DNA of 64,000 nucleotides from contig CM032661.1 in assembly GCA_019095985.1 (NCBI GenBank), positions 1,914,332 through 1,978,331 on the forward strand, given 5' to 3'. This document shows, one piece after another, positions 36,732-47,482 of the stretch; the first letter of the stretch is position 1, and every line of letters begins with the position of its first letter. Source of the stretch: Streblospio benedicti. Its lineage: Eukaryota > Annelida > Polychaeta > Spionida > Spionidae. The translations under genes were made by a program, and so were the position numbers. Below the pieces are notes generated by a model, which ran no database searches, was not told the DNA's origin, and worked only from the letters and a program-made list of their open reading frames with translations.

Positions 36732-39496
36732 CTATTTGAAGCAGTAAACATCCGAGTGGGTTCTGCTGCTCGGTCCAACCACTCCATCTTTCCAGCCACA
36801 CCCAGACGTAGGCCACTGCATGGGGTAGACGGACACCTTTTCTTTCACCCAGCCCCATCTACATCTGCAAAAATGCATAGTGATAACGATCAATTCATAC
36901 TCCAAAATAATGCATTTCAAATTTGATGAAATGAGCAAATTTGTTTTACACAATGTACAAAACTAGCACATCTCAAACATACTGTTCGTAGCCTAGTCTT
37001 TGCGCTGTGTGGACTTGCGCTGTGGTTGCGATCGTTGCACCTTTAGATTCGCACATCTTCACCGCGTCATCATAGGTCAGCTTGTAATGGCCGGCTGAAT
37101 GCCGTGCATGGAACACCTTAGCACCTGTAATTCAACACGACATTGATCAGCATTCTGAATTTGGTGACTGTATAAAAAATAGATTCACCGTGGTAGAAAC
37201 AAATAAAACTTAACACGATGAACATATGTTTGTGGATGATTATTACGATGATCATATTTCTCACCGTGATCATCATTATTCATCGGACATAGAAAATGGG
37301 GATACACCTAAGGCAGACATCCCAACAAAAAAATGAACTAAATATGGTGCTGGGAAAGAGGGCGCCCCTATGACCCCTGCATTGATATGCATATGAATTA
37401 TTATTGTTGTTAACAACCTTCCTCAGCCCATGACGGTTTTCATCAATATTTGCTACAGTAGAGAAATTTTATACACACGTATATTTTTCACCATCAATAA
37501 TACATAAAGACTTACTAGGGTACCCATAGGGCGGCGTATTCTTTGTGATGGCATTGGATTGTTTCTGCAATGATACGTCTTGAGCATCCAGCTTCTTGTG
37601 CAGGCGGACAATCTCAGTCGTCTGCTTTGTGATATCTTCATTGATGCTATCAGCATTTTTGGACATCTCTGCACTAATGCTGTCACTCTTTTTGTGAAGA
37701 GCATCCACAGACGTTTGAAGTTCGCCAATCGTTCGTGTGATGGACGTTAACACGTCATTCAAGTCTTTTGCATGACTCTAGAAATTTACAATCACAATCA
37801 ACATAGAATATACTTATGCCACTTGGCTGGGACACAACACATTTTTCTATATTGTTCCTCTCATCACTCTCATTTTCTTATTTAACTTTCTTATCACTTA
37901 ACACTTATTCTTAAACCCAACTCTTAAACGTCATATGTACCATCAATGGTGAGATAATTAACACACAATTAACACATGTATACATAGATATATTGGCATT
38001 GATGAATTTGGCTGTACGTATTGACGATGGAGGATTTTTCTCCAAGTTATCGGCTATATCACATATAGCTTCAGGCCGCACTGGCGGAACTAGAACCTTC
38101 GACCATGACCACTGTAACACCTTTTCACGTGTGACGATTACACAGACAGTCAACATATAAACAATTAGGGGCTTGCATAATTGACCATACAGGAAGTCAG
38201 TTCTTTGGGGTTGGGGGAGTGTCGCACGATTTCCATTGGCCTATTGGGGGTGCTCAGTTTTCTATGCACCCATTCACCACTTTCAGGAAAGACAATTCTA
38301 TGGAAATATTCCTGCGACACCACCTTCAAACTTGTCAATGTTAGTTCCGCAAATCTAGACTAACACGACTTAAAATATCTAAAGGTCATTTTCAAGCATC
38401 ATTTATATCGTAAACCACGTGTGGAAATTTTCTCTTAGGATTTTGAGTGATGACTATGAATACGTAATCGGGTTTTACTTAGTATGACAATTGACGAAGT
38501 TATGGGCAAAAGACCGATCTTTTCCAAAAACCTGAATCGGCCCGTGATTTTTCCTTTTGAGAATTTCAGCCTTCATAAAGAATTCATGATCAAACAGATG
38601 TATTTAAAAATTTTCCAGAAAAGTGTAATAAAATCAATTTTATTTAGAATAACATTTTGAATGATATAGCATTGAATGAATTTTAAATGGCCTTATAACA
38701 TACACCGGATTGACCCATAAAGATATGTGTCTCAAAATTAAGAAAAATGAAGACGATTGCGCAATTTTTTGCCCCTTCTTCATTTGATGAACCCCCCTAT
38801 TGATGGGGTGACAAGAGATTTTTTATTTATATCATCAAACTGAACTGTTCCCATGGAATCCAGGTCTTTAGACATTTTTCGGTACATGAGCGAAAATTTC
38901 TAGAGGGGGGGGCAGAATGGGGGCTGTTGGCACGGGGGTCCTGATTTCATTTTTTTAAATTGGCATATACGCGAACCTTTGCAGGTCCCAGGAAGCCCAT
39001 GAACCCATTTGGCACTTCCCCTCTTAATTTTTCCGAAAATCTGAAATGTGAATTTTCCATTTTGAATGAAGTGTAATATTTATCTACTTTTAAACATTCT
39101 GCAAATGACATGAAATCTTTTGTTTTGATATAGCATTTTAACGGTTATAAATTTGAGAGAACATGGAGGGGCGGGGTCACAGATTTCCCATGAAAATTAG
39201 GGAGGGGGCGTCCTCAATTTCTCGTTTTGATAATTTTCCCTTTCCCCAATTGACCAACCCCCCCACTTAGGATGAATAATTTTTCACCCCCTGATCTGCC
39301 TAAGGCATCTCACCTTGAGAGCTGCCACCCTCCGCCTCTGCCTATGCATCTCGGTGACCTTGAGAGCAGACGTTGTCTGGAGGCACCCCTCGACACAGCT
39401 GTTGTCACAGCTGCCGCTGCTGGTGGCAGCAGCACAATGTAGGCCAATCCAGCTGCTGGTGCTTAGCAGCAGCAAGATCACGGGCACCTGCTTCAT
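36732..39496 (-). CDS. Link-array copy D: secreted coiled-coil protein with C-terminal Link domain, intact
   Basis: Four coding exons: 39314-39496, 37516-37777, 36983-37124 and 36732-36864 (phases 0, 1, 2), 239 residues. Residues 1-24 are a signal peptide (MKQVPVILLLLSTSSWIGLH). About 21-40 hold four cysteines (HC, SCDNSC, EGC), likely for disulfide-linked oligomers. About 62-140 is a polar coiled coil. PPYGYPS is a hinge. Residues 150-239 are a Link fold with C173 (KMCESKGA), C197 (CRWGWV...VYP), C218 (SGCGWKDG) and C237 (DVYCFK), the family's four-cysteine pattern, ending two residues before the stop. Link domains usually bind hyaluronan; binding here is inferred from the fold. The ATG follows its splice acceptor (CACGTAG) directly, so the 5' UTR is in a separate exon. 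It is the only clean copy of four. Confidence 0.9.
38025..38130 (-). mobile_element. SINE family 2 in intron 1 of copy D
   Basis: Matches the copies in A, B and C at the same place, more diverged (CATATAGCTTCAGGCCGCACTGG). Confidence 0.5.
38165..39290. other. About 1.1-kb insertion in intron 1 of copy D
   Basis: Intron 1 is 1,536 bp here against about 700 bp in copy A. The extra DNA starts after CAACATATAAACAATTA and ends shortly before GATCTGCCTAAGGC. It is AT-rich with short G and C runs; AATTGACCA occurs near both ends with GGGGTTGG and CCAACCCCCC-like blocks, hinting at poor inverted ends. There is no open frame of note. Confidence 0.45.
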
Positions 39497-39683
39497 CTAC
39501 GTGCACAAACAATTATTCGTCTGACACCTATTCTAACTTTTTTTGTCTTTTTCAATTCAAGGAACCATGCCATATTTGGACATACAGTATCCATTTTAGA
39601 CGTATAGTACGATTAACTGTTAATTAATTATAGTTCATTAATAACATGTTCATGAAACTTTTTTTTAAAAAATGGATACGTAC

Positions 39684-39830
39684 CATGCAGTTGTTAATTA
39701 ATAGATAAGACACAAGTTGCCAGTTATGTCAAAGAGGGTCGCTGAGAAGATAGAATATATCCTTGGCAGCAATTGAGGTCTGACTATCGCGGCATTAATA
39801 TTGTGCGCGAATATATATGGTTTGCATTAT
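39684..39830 (-). promoter_or_regulatory. Promoter and 5' noncoding exon of copy D
   Basis: On the minus strand an octamer-like ATGCAAA (39821-39827) lies just upstream of a TATA-like ATATATAT (39810-39818). About 100-130 bp on is a strong donor, GCATG|GTACG, with the exon ending at 39684. All are kept in copies A-C. The noncoding exon would be roughly 39684-39785, spliced to the ATG exon at 39496. Confidence 0.5.
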
Positions 39831-40127
39831 GATTTATGTTGTTTGGGGCTATCTGATGACGTAAAGAGACAAGTGGTTGATTGCCGCTTCCATCATCAAA
39901 CGTGACATTTTCAATGGATCATGACTGAAGAATAAACAGAAGCAAATCATTATTCAATCATCCTATTATTTATGTTCACAATGTCTTCAAAGTAGACCTA
40001 ACTGATGTAAGACTGACATTTTAGCTGAAATTAGTAGACCGGGTTGGTTGAAATTGAATTGATCGTTCTTATCCAAACAAATAAATGCTTTATATAGTGA
40101 AAATATTGGTCTCCCATATATAGGTCC

Positions 40128-40300
40128 AGAGGCTGCATCCCTCCCCCCCCCTACTGATCCACCCCCACCCCAAATTTCCACCTAAATATCTTATTTTCAT
40201 AGGGTTTTCGCATGCTCGTTATCGATTGCGTGTACAAAACACGAGATCTTTAAAGTGCGCCCCCCCAATTCTGAAAAGCTGGATCTTTCTATGCTGCCTC
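40128..40300. mobile_element. Degenerate GGCAGATCC-family MITE
   Basis: TAGGTCCAGAGGCTGCATCC at the left, C-runs, TTATTTTCATAGGGTTTTCG inside and GCTGGATCTTTCTATGC at the right resemble the element at 22335-22460 in order. Confidence 0.5.
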
Positions 40301-40744
40301 TAGAGTGCTGATGTTGTAAGAAAAACTATTATGGAATCACTTCACCGTTATATAATCACGCATCAGTCTTTCATGTTAAAACATATTGGATGCTCATCTT
40401 TTTTTTCTCTTTAGATACATCATATGCAGGATTTTACAATACTTTTGTGCATTTTTTGCCATGCCTACCCTGAGAGCACAGTGGCCACATTGCAGTGACA
40501 GCCAGGCGGGTGTTCACACAGCCGCGTGCAACACTCCAACACTGATGTATGGTGTCGTGAGGGTTCCTTTGAGAGCTCATTAGACGTCTGAATAAGCTAG
40601 TGGAACAGGAAATGTGATACGATTACTGGAGATCCGTCATGCCTTTCTTGGGGTGAATTTAGTAAATCAGGGGAACATGTCCCTCGTACGTGCATTACAT
40701 ACATGCTCTTATGTGTTTCTGATACATGCCACTTCTTAACATCG

Positions 40745-40925
40745 TATACCGTAGAACCTTTCTCTGAAGACAGAGGAAGGGGCTGGACTTAAGTGATCTG
40801 AATAGTGAGGTGGCCTCTTTATGGAAATTTGTAGTGGTTTTTAATAAAACCTTGTGGCTACAATACATGGTCCTATTATTGAGCTTGCATCATGAAGAGG
40901 TCGTCTTAATTTAGAGGTCTACCAA
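40745..40925 (-). repeat. Diverged GACCACC dispersed element
   Basis: Left end CCGTAGAACCTTTCTCTGAAG; inner GTGGCCTCTTTATGG; right end TTTAGAGGTCTACC. It is related to the elements at 45918 and 47302. A further related stretch follows at 41025-41130 (GTAAAAACCTGTCATATGTGG). Otherwise 39990-42800 has no recognised gene. Confidence 0.4.
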
Positions 40926-41800
40926 ACAGACATGTCAACCTATGTTTTTGGTAAATGTGATGCTCTGTCATTTTGTGTGATGATATACAGTGAATTAAAT
41001 GCATGTATATTTAAAAAAACAGTAGAACACAGTAAAAACCTGTCATATGTGGACACCTGCGGGAGAGGTGAAAAGTGTCCAACACAAGGCAAGTGTCTTC
41101 AATGAGAGGCCCACTTTGTAATTCAGTGGGGGAAATGGGAAATGGCACATGTGAAAAGTGCTCTTCATTTACATATTTTACCCAATGGACTGTTGCCTAC
41201 TGACGCCAAGCGGTGTACTCCTGGTATTATTGGTGTGACTTTTTACGTGCATGTTTTATACTTACATATATGACAATGTTTCAAGCTAAATACTTGTAAA
41301 TAAAAATATATTGAAAACAGATCAATTTGAATGGGAGTAATTGTCTATTGGTAAATTTAAAGCATACATTAAATAAGCAATAGCTATGCCCATAGTAGTC
41401 ATAAACTGGGCGTGGACAATAAAACAATAAAAATGGCATCGACTGAATTCATTGCAATCGTTATGATGATGTAGATATCAATTTCTATTTCCTATTCATT
41501 GTATAAATGACCAACTCTGAAACAGTTAATTAACAAGTCTGATTCTAGAAATATATTTTAAAGTGAATCTATTAAAATTCATGATTTAGTTTGAACAGTT
41601 TAATTTACCAAAATGATATAACAACAATAAAGTTTAACAGTTCGAATTCAGATTATAAATTATCAAATGATTCGTGGAGGTTTGGTGTGCTCTGTAAAAC
41701 AAATGTATGAACATTTTGAATGAATCAAATATTCTGGCTGATTCAATGCTGCTAGTCAGAATGTTTTACCAACGTTTTAAACATTATTCAGACACCACAG

Positions 41801-41853
41801 CATAGGCAGATCCAGGGGCCCCCCCCCCCTCCAAAATCCCGGATCTGCCATTG
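41801..41853. mobile_element. Mini copy of the CATAGGCAGATCC MITE (53 bp)
   Basis: CATAGGCAGATCC at the left and GGATCTGCCATTG at the right, with only C-rich filler between, flanked by CACAG (41796-41800 and 41854-41858). It is an internally deleted copy with its target-site duplication still visible. Confidence 0.8.
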
Positions 41854-42189
41854 CACAGTACAGTGTCATGTTGAATTCTAAAATGCACAAAGGTTCCTGA
41901 TACATTCGAACACATTCTAAGCACATTCTAAGTTAAGTGTTATTATTCCAACTCCATTTCTTGTGAATATTTGTCAACCAAGTCTATGGACCCATCACTC
42001 CCAAAAGTGGAAGGAAGTTTTAAAATGAATCATTTGCACTAAATGAGATTATTGCTCCTGTCAGATTAGGAATATGTACAACGGGGCCAATACGAATACA
42101 CTAAGACTTGTATAGTCAGGGACGTCTAGCCATGTTGCTTCTATTGACTCGGTCTTCAATATCTAACACTGGTACATCTCAGTTTTCAA

Positions 42190-42350
42190 AAAAAGGGGGG
42201 GGGCACTTACAGGGTCCCGTAAATTTTGTACACTCGATTGATAGTGGACATGCATAAAACCATGAAAATGAAATATTTTAGTTGGGAAAGCGGGAAACTG
42301 CGCCCCTCCCCCCTTTGCCACCCTTTCCCCTTCCGGATCTGCCTATTTAT
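42190..42350. mobile_element. Partial CATAGGCAGATCC-family MITE
   Basis: Contains GGGGGCACTTACAGGGTCCCG, ATGAAAATGAAATATTTTAG and the right end CCGGATCTGCCTATT; the left terminal repeat is not seen. Confidence 0.6.
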
Positions 42351-42816
42351 GATATCTAAATCCTGCAACGCCCCCTTATTTTGCTAATGCCCTTCCTTTT
42401 CATGCATACTAGTGTGCCCAAACACCTCGTCCTCCTTAATCCTTATTGATCATCTAAGGAATTGATCAAAGTTGGGTGGGCACTGATTAATTATGATTCT
42501 TACTTTCACCAGATGAGAAATCCATTACAGTCCTATTGAACAACATGCTAATGGGTAACATTTATATGTAGTCAACAAATATAATCTAGTTTCATCCTTT
42601 TCATCATACATCATTGATAATTCATATGTGTTCCTTTATTTTCAGTACTACAATGATTTGAATTTAATGTGTTTTAATACACCTATAACTATATACAAAA
42701 TAATTACATTGATATGACGTATTTGTATTGATCAATTGATATATGTATGTGTTGGAGGCGGATTTCAATTCCAACACATGTGAAGAATAATAAAATTTAC
42801 AAGCAATGACAGGTGC

Positions 42817-42824
42817 TATAAAAA
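42817..42824 (+). promoter_or_regulatory. TATA box of the Ala/Thr-rich secreted protein gene
   Basis: TATAAAAA in GGTGCTATAAAAAGCAAGC, about 90 bp before a strong splice donor (AACAAG|GTAAGT, exon end at 42908). Transcription would start near 42848, giving a noncoding first exon of about 60 nt. Confidence 0.65.
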
Positions 42825-43843
42825 GCAAGCAACCCAACAGTTCATTCATTACAACACTACCGTTTCAACCTCGCTGTCCATCTTTTCAGGCTCTGTAAAA
42901 AAAACAAGGTAAGTCAGGAATTGAGTAATAATATTCTGAGTTTATATTCCATAGGATATGTTTTTCAATCAAACTATCATTATCAGATTAACATTAGATT
43001 GAGATTAAATAAGACATAAATAATAGTGGGATTAGAACAATAATGGCATTAACTGCAATCAAAATGGATAGAGATCTGAATATATTGAAAAAATATTTAC
43101 TTGTTTTGAGGGCAATATAGTGTAATTCAAGGACTAAATTTGGCGAGTTTTCAACAAATGAGGGTATAGAATCACACGATATTGCACTAGAAACATGTAA
43201 AGATATTCATTATATCACGATCGTGATATTTTCATGAACATAATCATATATTATAGTTATTCCAAACCTCTTTAAAGTTGAATGCCACGTGGTTATTATC
43301 ATAACAAACACATGCCATTGAGTTAGAACAAATGTCTTTAGCTTTGTCATGCTTTTTAAAAAATGTCGGTGTAACCAGTATGGTGATATACTGAATATGT
43401 ATTATTTTGAATAAAAGCGAAATTTGTTAACAAATGTAAGAGGGCATTTTTGCTACGGGCATATATAGAGAAATATATGGCCTTTAATTTCGGCTCGAAG
43501 TCATTCAGAATACAGGTAGTAGTACAGGGGATTTAGAGCCATTATATACTGAGTTTTTGCATTTTTTCTGAAAAGCATGAAAATTGGCATAGACATAGGA
43601 AATTTGCTCGTTTTTTCATTTAACATCAGGACACACGCTCTAAAGTGACTCAAAATCGTAAAAAAAACAGAAATTGTTCACGATGCACTCATTTATTAAA
43701 GATTAATTGGTTTATGTTGATCAAAACAGAAATTATGCATAAATGTGTCTAAATGTAAGTGAATAACCAATTAAAATTTTAATGCGCTTAGGTTGGGGTT
43801 TCAAAGAGCGAGTGATATATTAATGTTATGTTATCAACTTCAG

Positions 43844-44807
43844 ATGAACACAGCACGCATCTTGATGGGCCTCTTCATTCTGGGAAGTGCAGTGCTCTAT
43901 GAGTAAGTGACTCTGTGGCCAAGTGCTTTTACTAGTTTCTGTTTGTTTCTCAAAAAGTTCCAATATCAATACATACATTGTATTGCTGATTTTATTTTGA
44001 ATATGAGACAGTAAGGCTCATGTACATTCCATGTGGCCTTATTATGTATGTGGCGCAGTGGAACTACCATTCTTCTACAGAATTATAAATACACTAGGAT
44101 TCATTCTTGAGTATTAGCTAGATTCGGTACATTTTTTCATAATCTACCACGACCCAATCCGGTCTACTTCTCACTACTTCATTTTATTATTGTAATTTCT
44201 TGAACATTTGAACTCTATTGGATTCTATTTCACATTGGTGTGAGGAGCATTTGAAATGGATTGACATAATTCTAATCATGTTTAGAAAATGTTGACAATT
44301 CACTCTCCCGAATGCGGAAGTAACTTCAAAAGTTCATTGTTCAAATACGTGCCGCTTCAGCCTCACTACCATTAATACAACATTACTATTGCGAGACAAA
44401 ACCATAAAAGTTCTATCTTTTTATATTATTTCAGAATAACAACGTCTGCACCCGCAGCAACTGCTGCACCAGCAGTAAATGGTACCGCTCCAGCAGCTTC
44501 CAATGCTACTGCTCCAACAGCTGCCAATGCTACTGCTTCAACAGCTTCCAATGCTACTGCTCCAGCAGCTCCAGCAGCTGTCAATAGTACTGCTGCAACA
44601 GCTGTAAATGCTACTGCTCCAGTAGCTGTAAATGGTACTACTCCAGCAATGCCTGCTGTAAATGGCACTACTTTACCAGGTGCTACTACACCTGCCACGA
44701 GCACAACGACCATTTCCAAGAAGGAAGCCAAGAAAGCTGCCATAAAACAAGCTAAGAAGGCTGCTAAAAAGAGTAAAAAAGAAGAAAAGGTTGAAGAAAC
44801 ATTGTAA
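43844..44807 (+). CDS. Secreted Ala/Thr/Asn-repeat protein with Lys-rich tail, unrecognised
   Basis: Coding exons 43844-43902 and 44435-44807 (junction phase 2), 143 residues, plus an upstream noncoding exon. The ATG is the first after the acceptor CTTCAG. Residues 1-20 (MNTARILMGLFILGSAVLYE) are a signal peptide. About 25-105 is a low-complexity region built on Ala-Val/Ser-Asn-Ala/Gly-Thr-Ala-Pro repeats with eight N-glycosylation sequons (NGT, NAT, NST) and many Thr/Pro sites suited to O-glycans. The last 30 residues are rich in Lys, Ala and Glu (KKEAKKAA, KQAKKAAKK, SKKEEK) and should form a charged helix. There are no cysteines. It looks like a mucin-like or matrix protein; the Ala-Ala-Thr flavour recalls antifreeze glycoproteins, but no homology is claimed. 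Function unknown. Confidence 0.8.
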
Positions 44808-44871
44808 TAACTGCTATTTCTATTTTCTAATGTCAGTTATTTACTTGGTTAACCCGTGATTATTTCGTCCA

Positions 44872-44877
44872 AATAAA
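44872..44877 (+). terminator. Polyadenylation signal of the Ala/Thr-rich gene
   Basis: AATAAA 65 bp after the TAA stop, followed by the GT/T-rich element TTGTTTTGTTTGTTTG, the usual layout of a 3' processing site. Confidence 0.7.
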
Positions 44878-45917
44878 ATCATTGGTGTGTATTCTTGTTT
44901 TGTTTGTTTGTTTGTTTTTTGTTTTTTAAGAATTACATTGATAATTACCTTAAATGATTACATAAATGCATCTTTAACTTGTTAACCAAAAGGTATACAC
45001 TAAACAACTAAACAAAACCTTCAAAGTATAATTATTTACAACTTTATAACATAGTTCACTATTGTTTTAAATGCTGATGATAGATGCCATCTTGGATATC
45101 ATGCAAGAGCACATAATGGTTAAATATGTTAAGAACAACGTTCATTAATAAAAAAAAATATGATAAATATAACTGTTAAACTATTAATTCTTTGCTCACT
45201 ACATGTATACTATATTCTGAGCAATCTCCACAACTCCAGTGGCCACTTTGGAGACAATCTGGAATTTGTAAAAGGATGACTTGGCTATCACTATTCCCAT
45301 AAGATAAACTATCTGATGAAATATAAAACAAAATCAATAATTTTGTGCAATATAATTTGCAAACATTTCAAATCTCTTTGAATTAAGTATTACGGAAAAT
45401 CTCTAGTGGCCATTTTAGATTTCAATATGGCGTCGGATATGTTTCCTTTAACAACATATCCACCATATCATTTGAGACTTCAACCCATGCATGTAGAACA
45501 TTTTATGGTAAAATATAAGTTTACCCGAAATATACCATTCCCGATGGCGGCCGTTTTTAAGATGGCTGCCAAATATCACAGACGACCTTGAAAAAAAAAG
45601 AGAAATGTCATATTCATTAAAATCATTAAAATAGATACCATAAACTATCATAAAAACCATGTTTTCAAAAGGCTGTATGAAAACTCCCGCAAAATTACAT
45701 AACTGACTGCACTGTGCACAAGAGATTTGTACGATCCCGCGGTATAGGGTTGCTTTCGATGGTCGTTGTCCTTGGCTACAGTGAGGTGTGACGTTGCCGG
45801 GAAGCAGACGAGAGCTAAATGTCTCCTACACGCCGAAATTAGTGTCTCTTGATCTACAGCACTATCACCGTGTTTTATTAGAAATACAGAAGGAGTAGAA
45901 CTAGAAGGCCTGGGTGT

Positions 45918-46097
45918 ATACAGAACCTCCAATTAAGGCCACCTCTATAATAAAACCACCTGTATAATAAGACCACTTTTCTCGGTTCCCATCCTTCAAA
46001 ATGATTCTTGTGGGAACATCCATATTACGACCACCTCTCCATGGAGACCACTGTAAGTCGGTCCTATGTTTGGTCTTAATAGTGAGGGTCTACTGTA
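45918..46097 (-). mobile_element. GACCACC dispersed element (MITE-like)
   Basis: About 180 bp bounded by TATACAGAACCTCCAATTAAG and GGGTCTACTGTATA, inverted relative to each other, with repeated ACCACCTCTATAATA units inside. Related to 47302-47482 and 59084-59265. Confidence 0.7.
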
Positions 46098-46239
46098 TAT
46101 GTCTTCTTTGACTGACTCAGTGGTGTGTATTTTTGTCTTCTGCTCCATTTATTTAGTATCATGGCACTTTGCACATTTAAAAGAGTCTGTGTCACTCACG
46201 TTTTATGTGTTAGCATATTAAGTTCTATCTGATTTACCC

Positions 46240-46242
46240 CCC

Positions 46243-46279
<37 letters not shown>

Positions 46280-46288
46280 ACACACTCA
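46240..46288 (+). repeat. C run and (CA)n microsatellite
   Basis: CCCCCCCCC followed by about 20 CA units. Confidence 0.9.
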
Positions 46289-47300
46289 CAAGTTATGGTA
46301 CCTCTGCGCACTCAGGAATATAGAAGCTAATGTTCAAGTCAGTATTAGAAGGCTACCACAGTCACCATATAATTTCCATACTAGCATATACATTGAAAAT
46401 ACATATTGACACATTGGAACCAGAAACGAAACATAAACACATGTTTTGACAAGCTTCGTTGTGAATCATCTGTAGATTCTACTCTATTATCAAAAACAAC
46501 TTGAAAAAAATAAAAGGTGTATTCTATTAGTGCCTACAATACACACGTGTTTTCTAAACCAAACGCTTAATGCAAGTGAAATTGGAGGCGTAAGCTCTCA
46601 GGTGTAATCAAACATTTCCAACCTCTTCTTTTCGGTTAAAACTAAGGTCAGTTTCATTTTCTTCGCCATTCTCGTTATGTTTTAATTGGCCTCTGCTTGA
46701 AAAATGAACTCAAAATTTCACCCAGCATTTTTTTCATGTATGCCTTTAATTCTCAAATCACAAAAGCAATTCATCAGACTGTATTTCAAAAGTTGTTCTA
46801 CTTTTCTGTATTTTTCCAACACGTATTCATATATGCACACAATGTATTAATATATACAGATTATACACCCACAGAAAATACCACTGTCCAATTCCACCTG
46901 CGTCTATCCCCCTGACTTCCTCACAGCTGTATTCAACCCAACACCACGTCAATCAAACTCGGTCTCATTGGTCGACCACCACAAGAACTCGACTTACAGC
47001 AATTTGACAAATGTCATCTCATTGCTAGCTTTGGTCGGCAGTCGTGTCGCAAGGTCAAAGTTGTGATCACAGATTTAGCCACCATTAGCCAAAATATTGC
47101 TCCATTGGCTTTGGCCACAAAGGATATGCCTTTGACTAATGGACAACATTTTAGAAAGTACGTTGCGGACATAAAATGCTATGGGTGTATTCTGTAATGC
47201 ATGGTGTGTAATAAAGACATTAACTGTGTTATCAAATCAGAAAATTAGGTTAGTTTGACCTTTTTAATGCTGTAGGTTACATTTTTTCTTTTGTAGTCGC
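46289..47300. other. No gene seen
   Basis: Mostly AT-rich. The stretch about 46920-47110 is more balanced in base content than its surroundings and could be a control element, but it has no long open frame. Confidence 0.4.
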
Positions 47301-47301
47301 A

Positions 47302-47482
47302 TACAGTACAGCATCCAATTAAGACCACCTCTGTAAAGAGACCACCTCTATAATACAACCACTTTTCTGGGTCCCAAACCTACAAAGTGATTCCAATGAG
47401 AACCTCCATATAAAGACCACCTCTTCATTGAGACCACCTAAATCGGTCCAATGAGTGGTCTTAATAGAGAGATTCTACTGTA
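47302..47482 (-). mobile_element. GACCACC dispersed element (MITE-like), good copy
   Basis: Ends TACAGTACAGCATCC and GATTCTACTGTA are imperfect inverted repeats. The inside carries AAGACCACCTCTGTAAAG, GACCACCTCTATAATAC and GACCACCTCTTCATTG, i.e. three diverged copies of one short unit. Confidence 0.75.
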
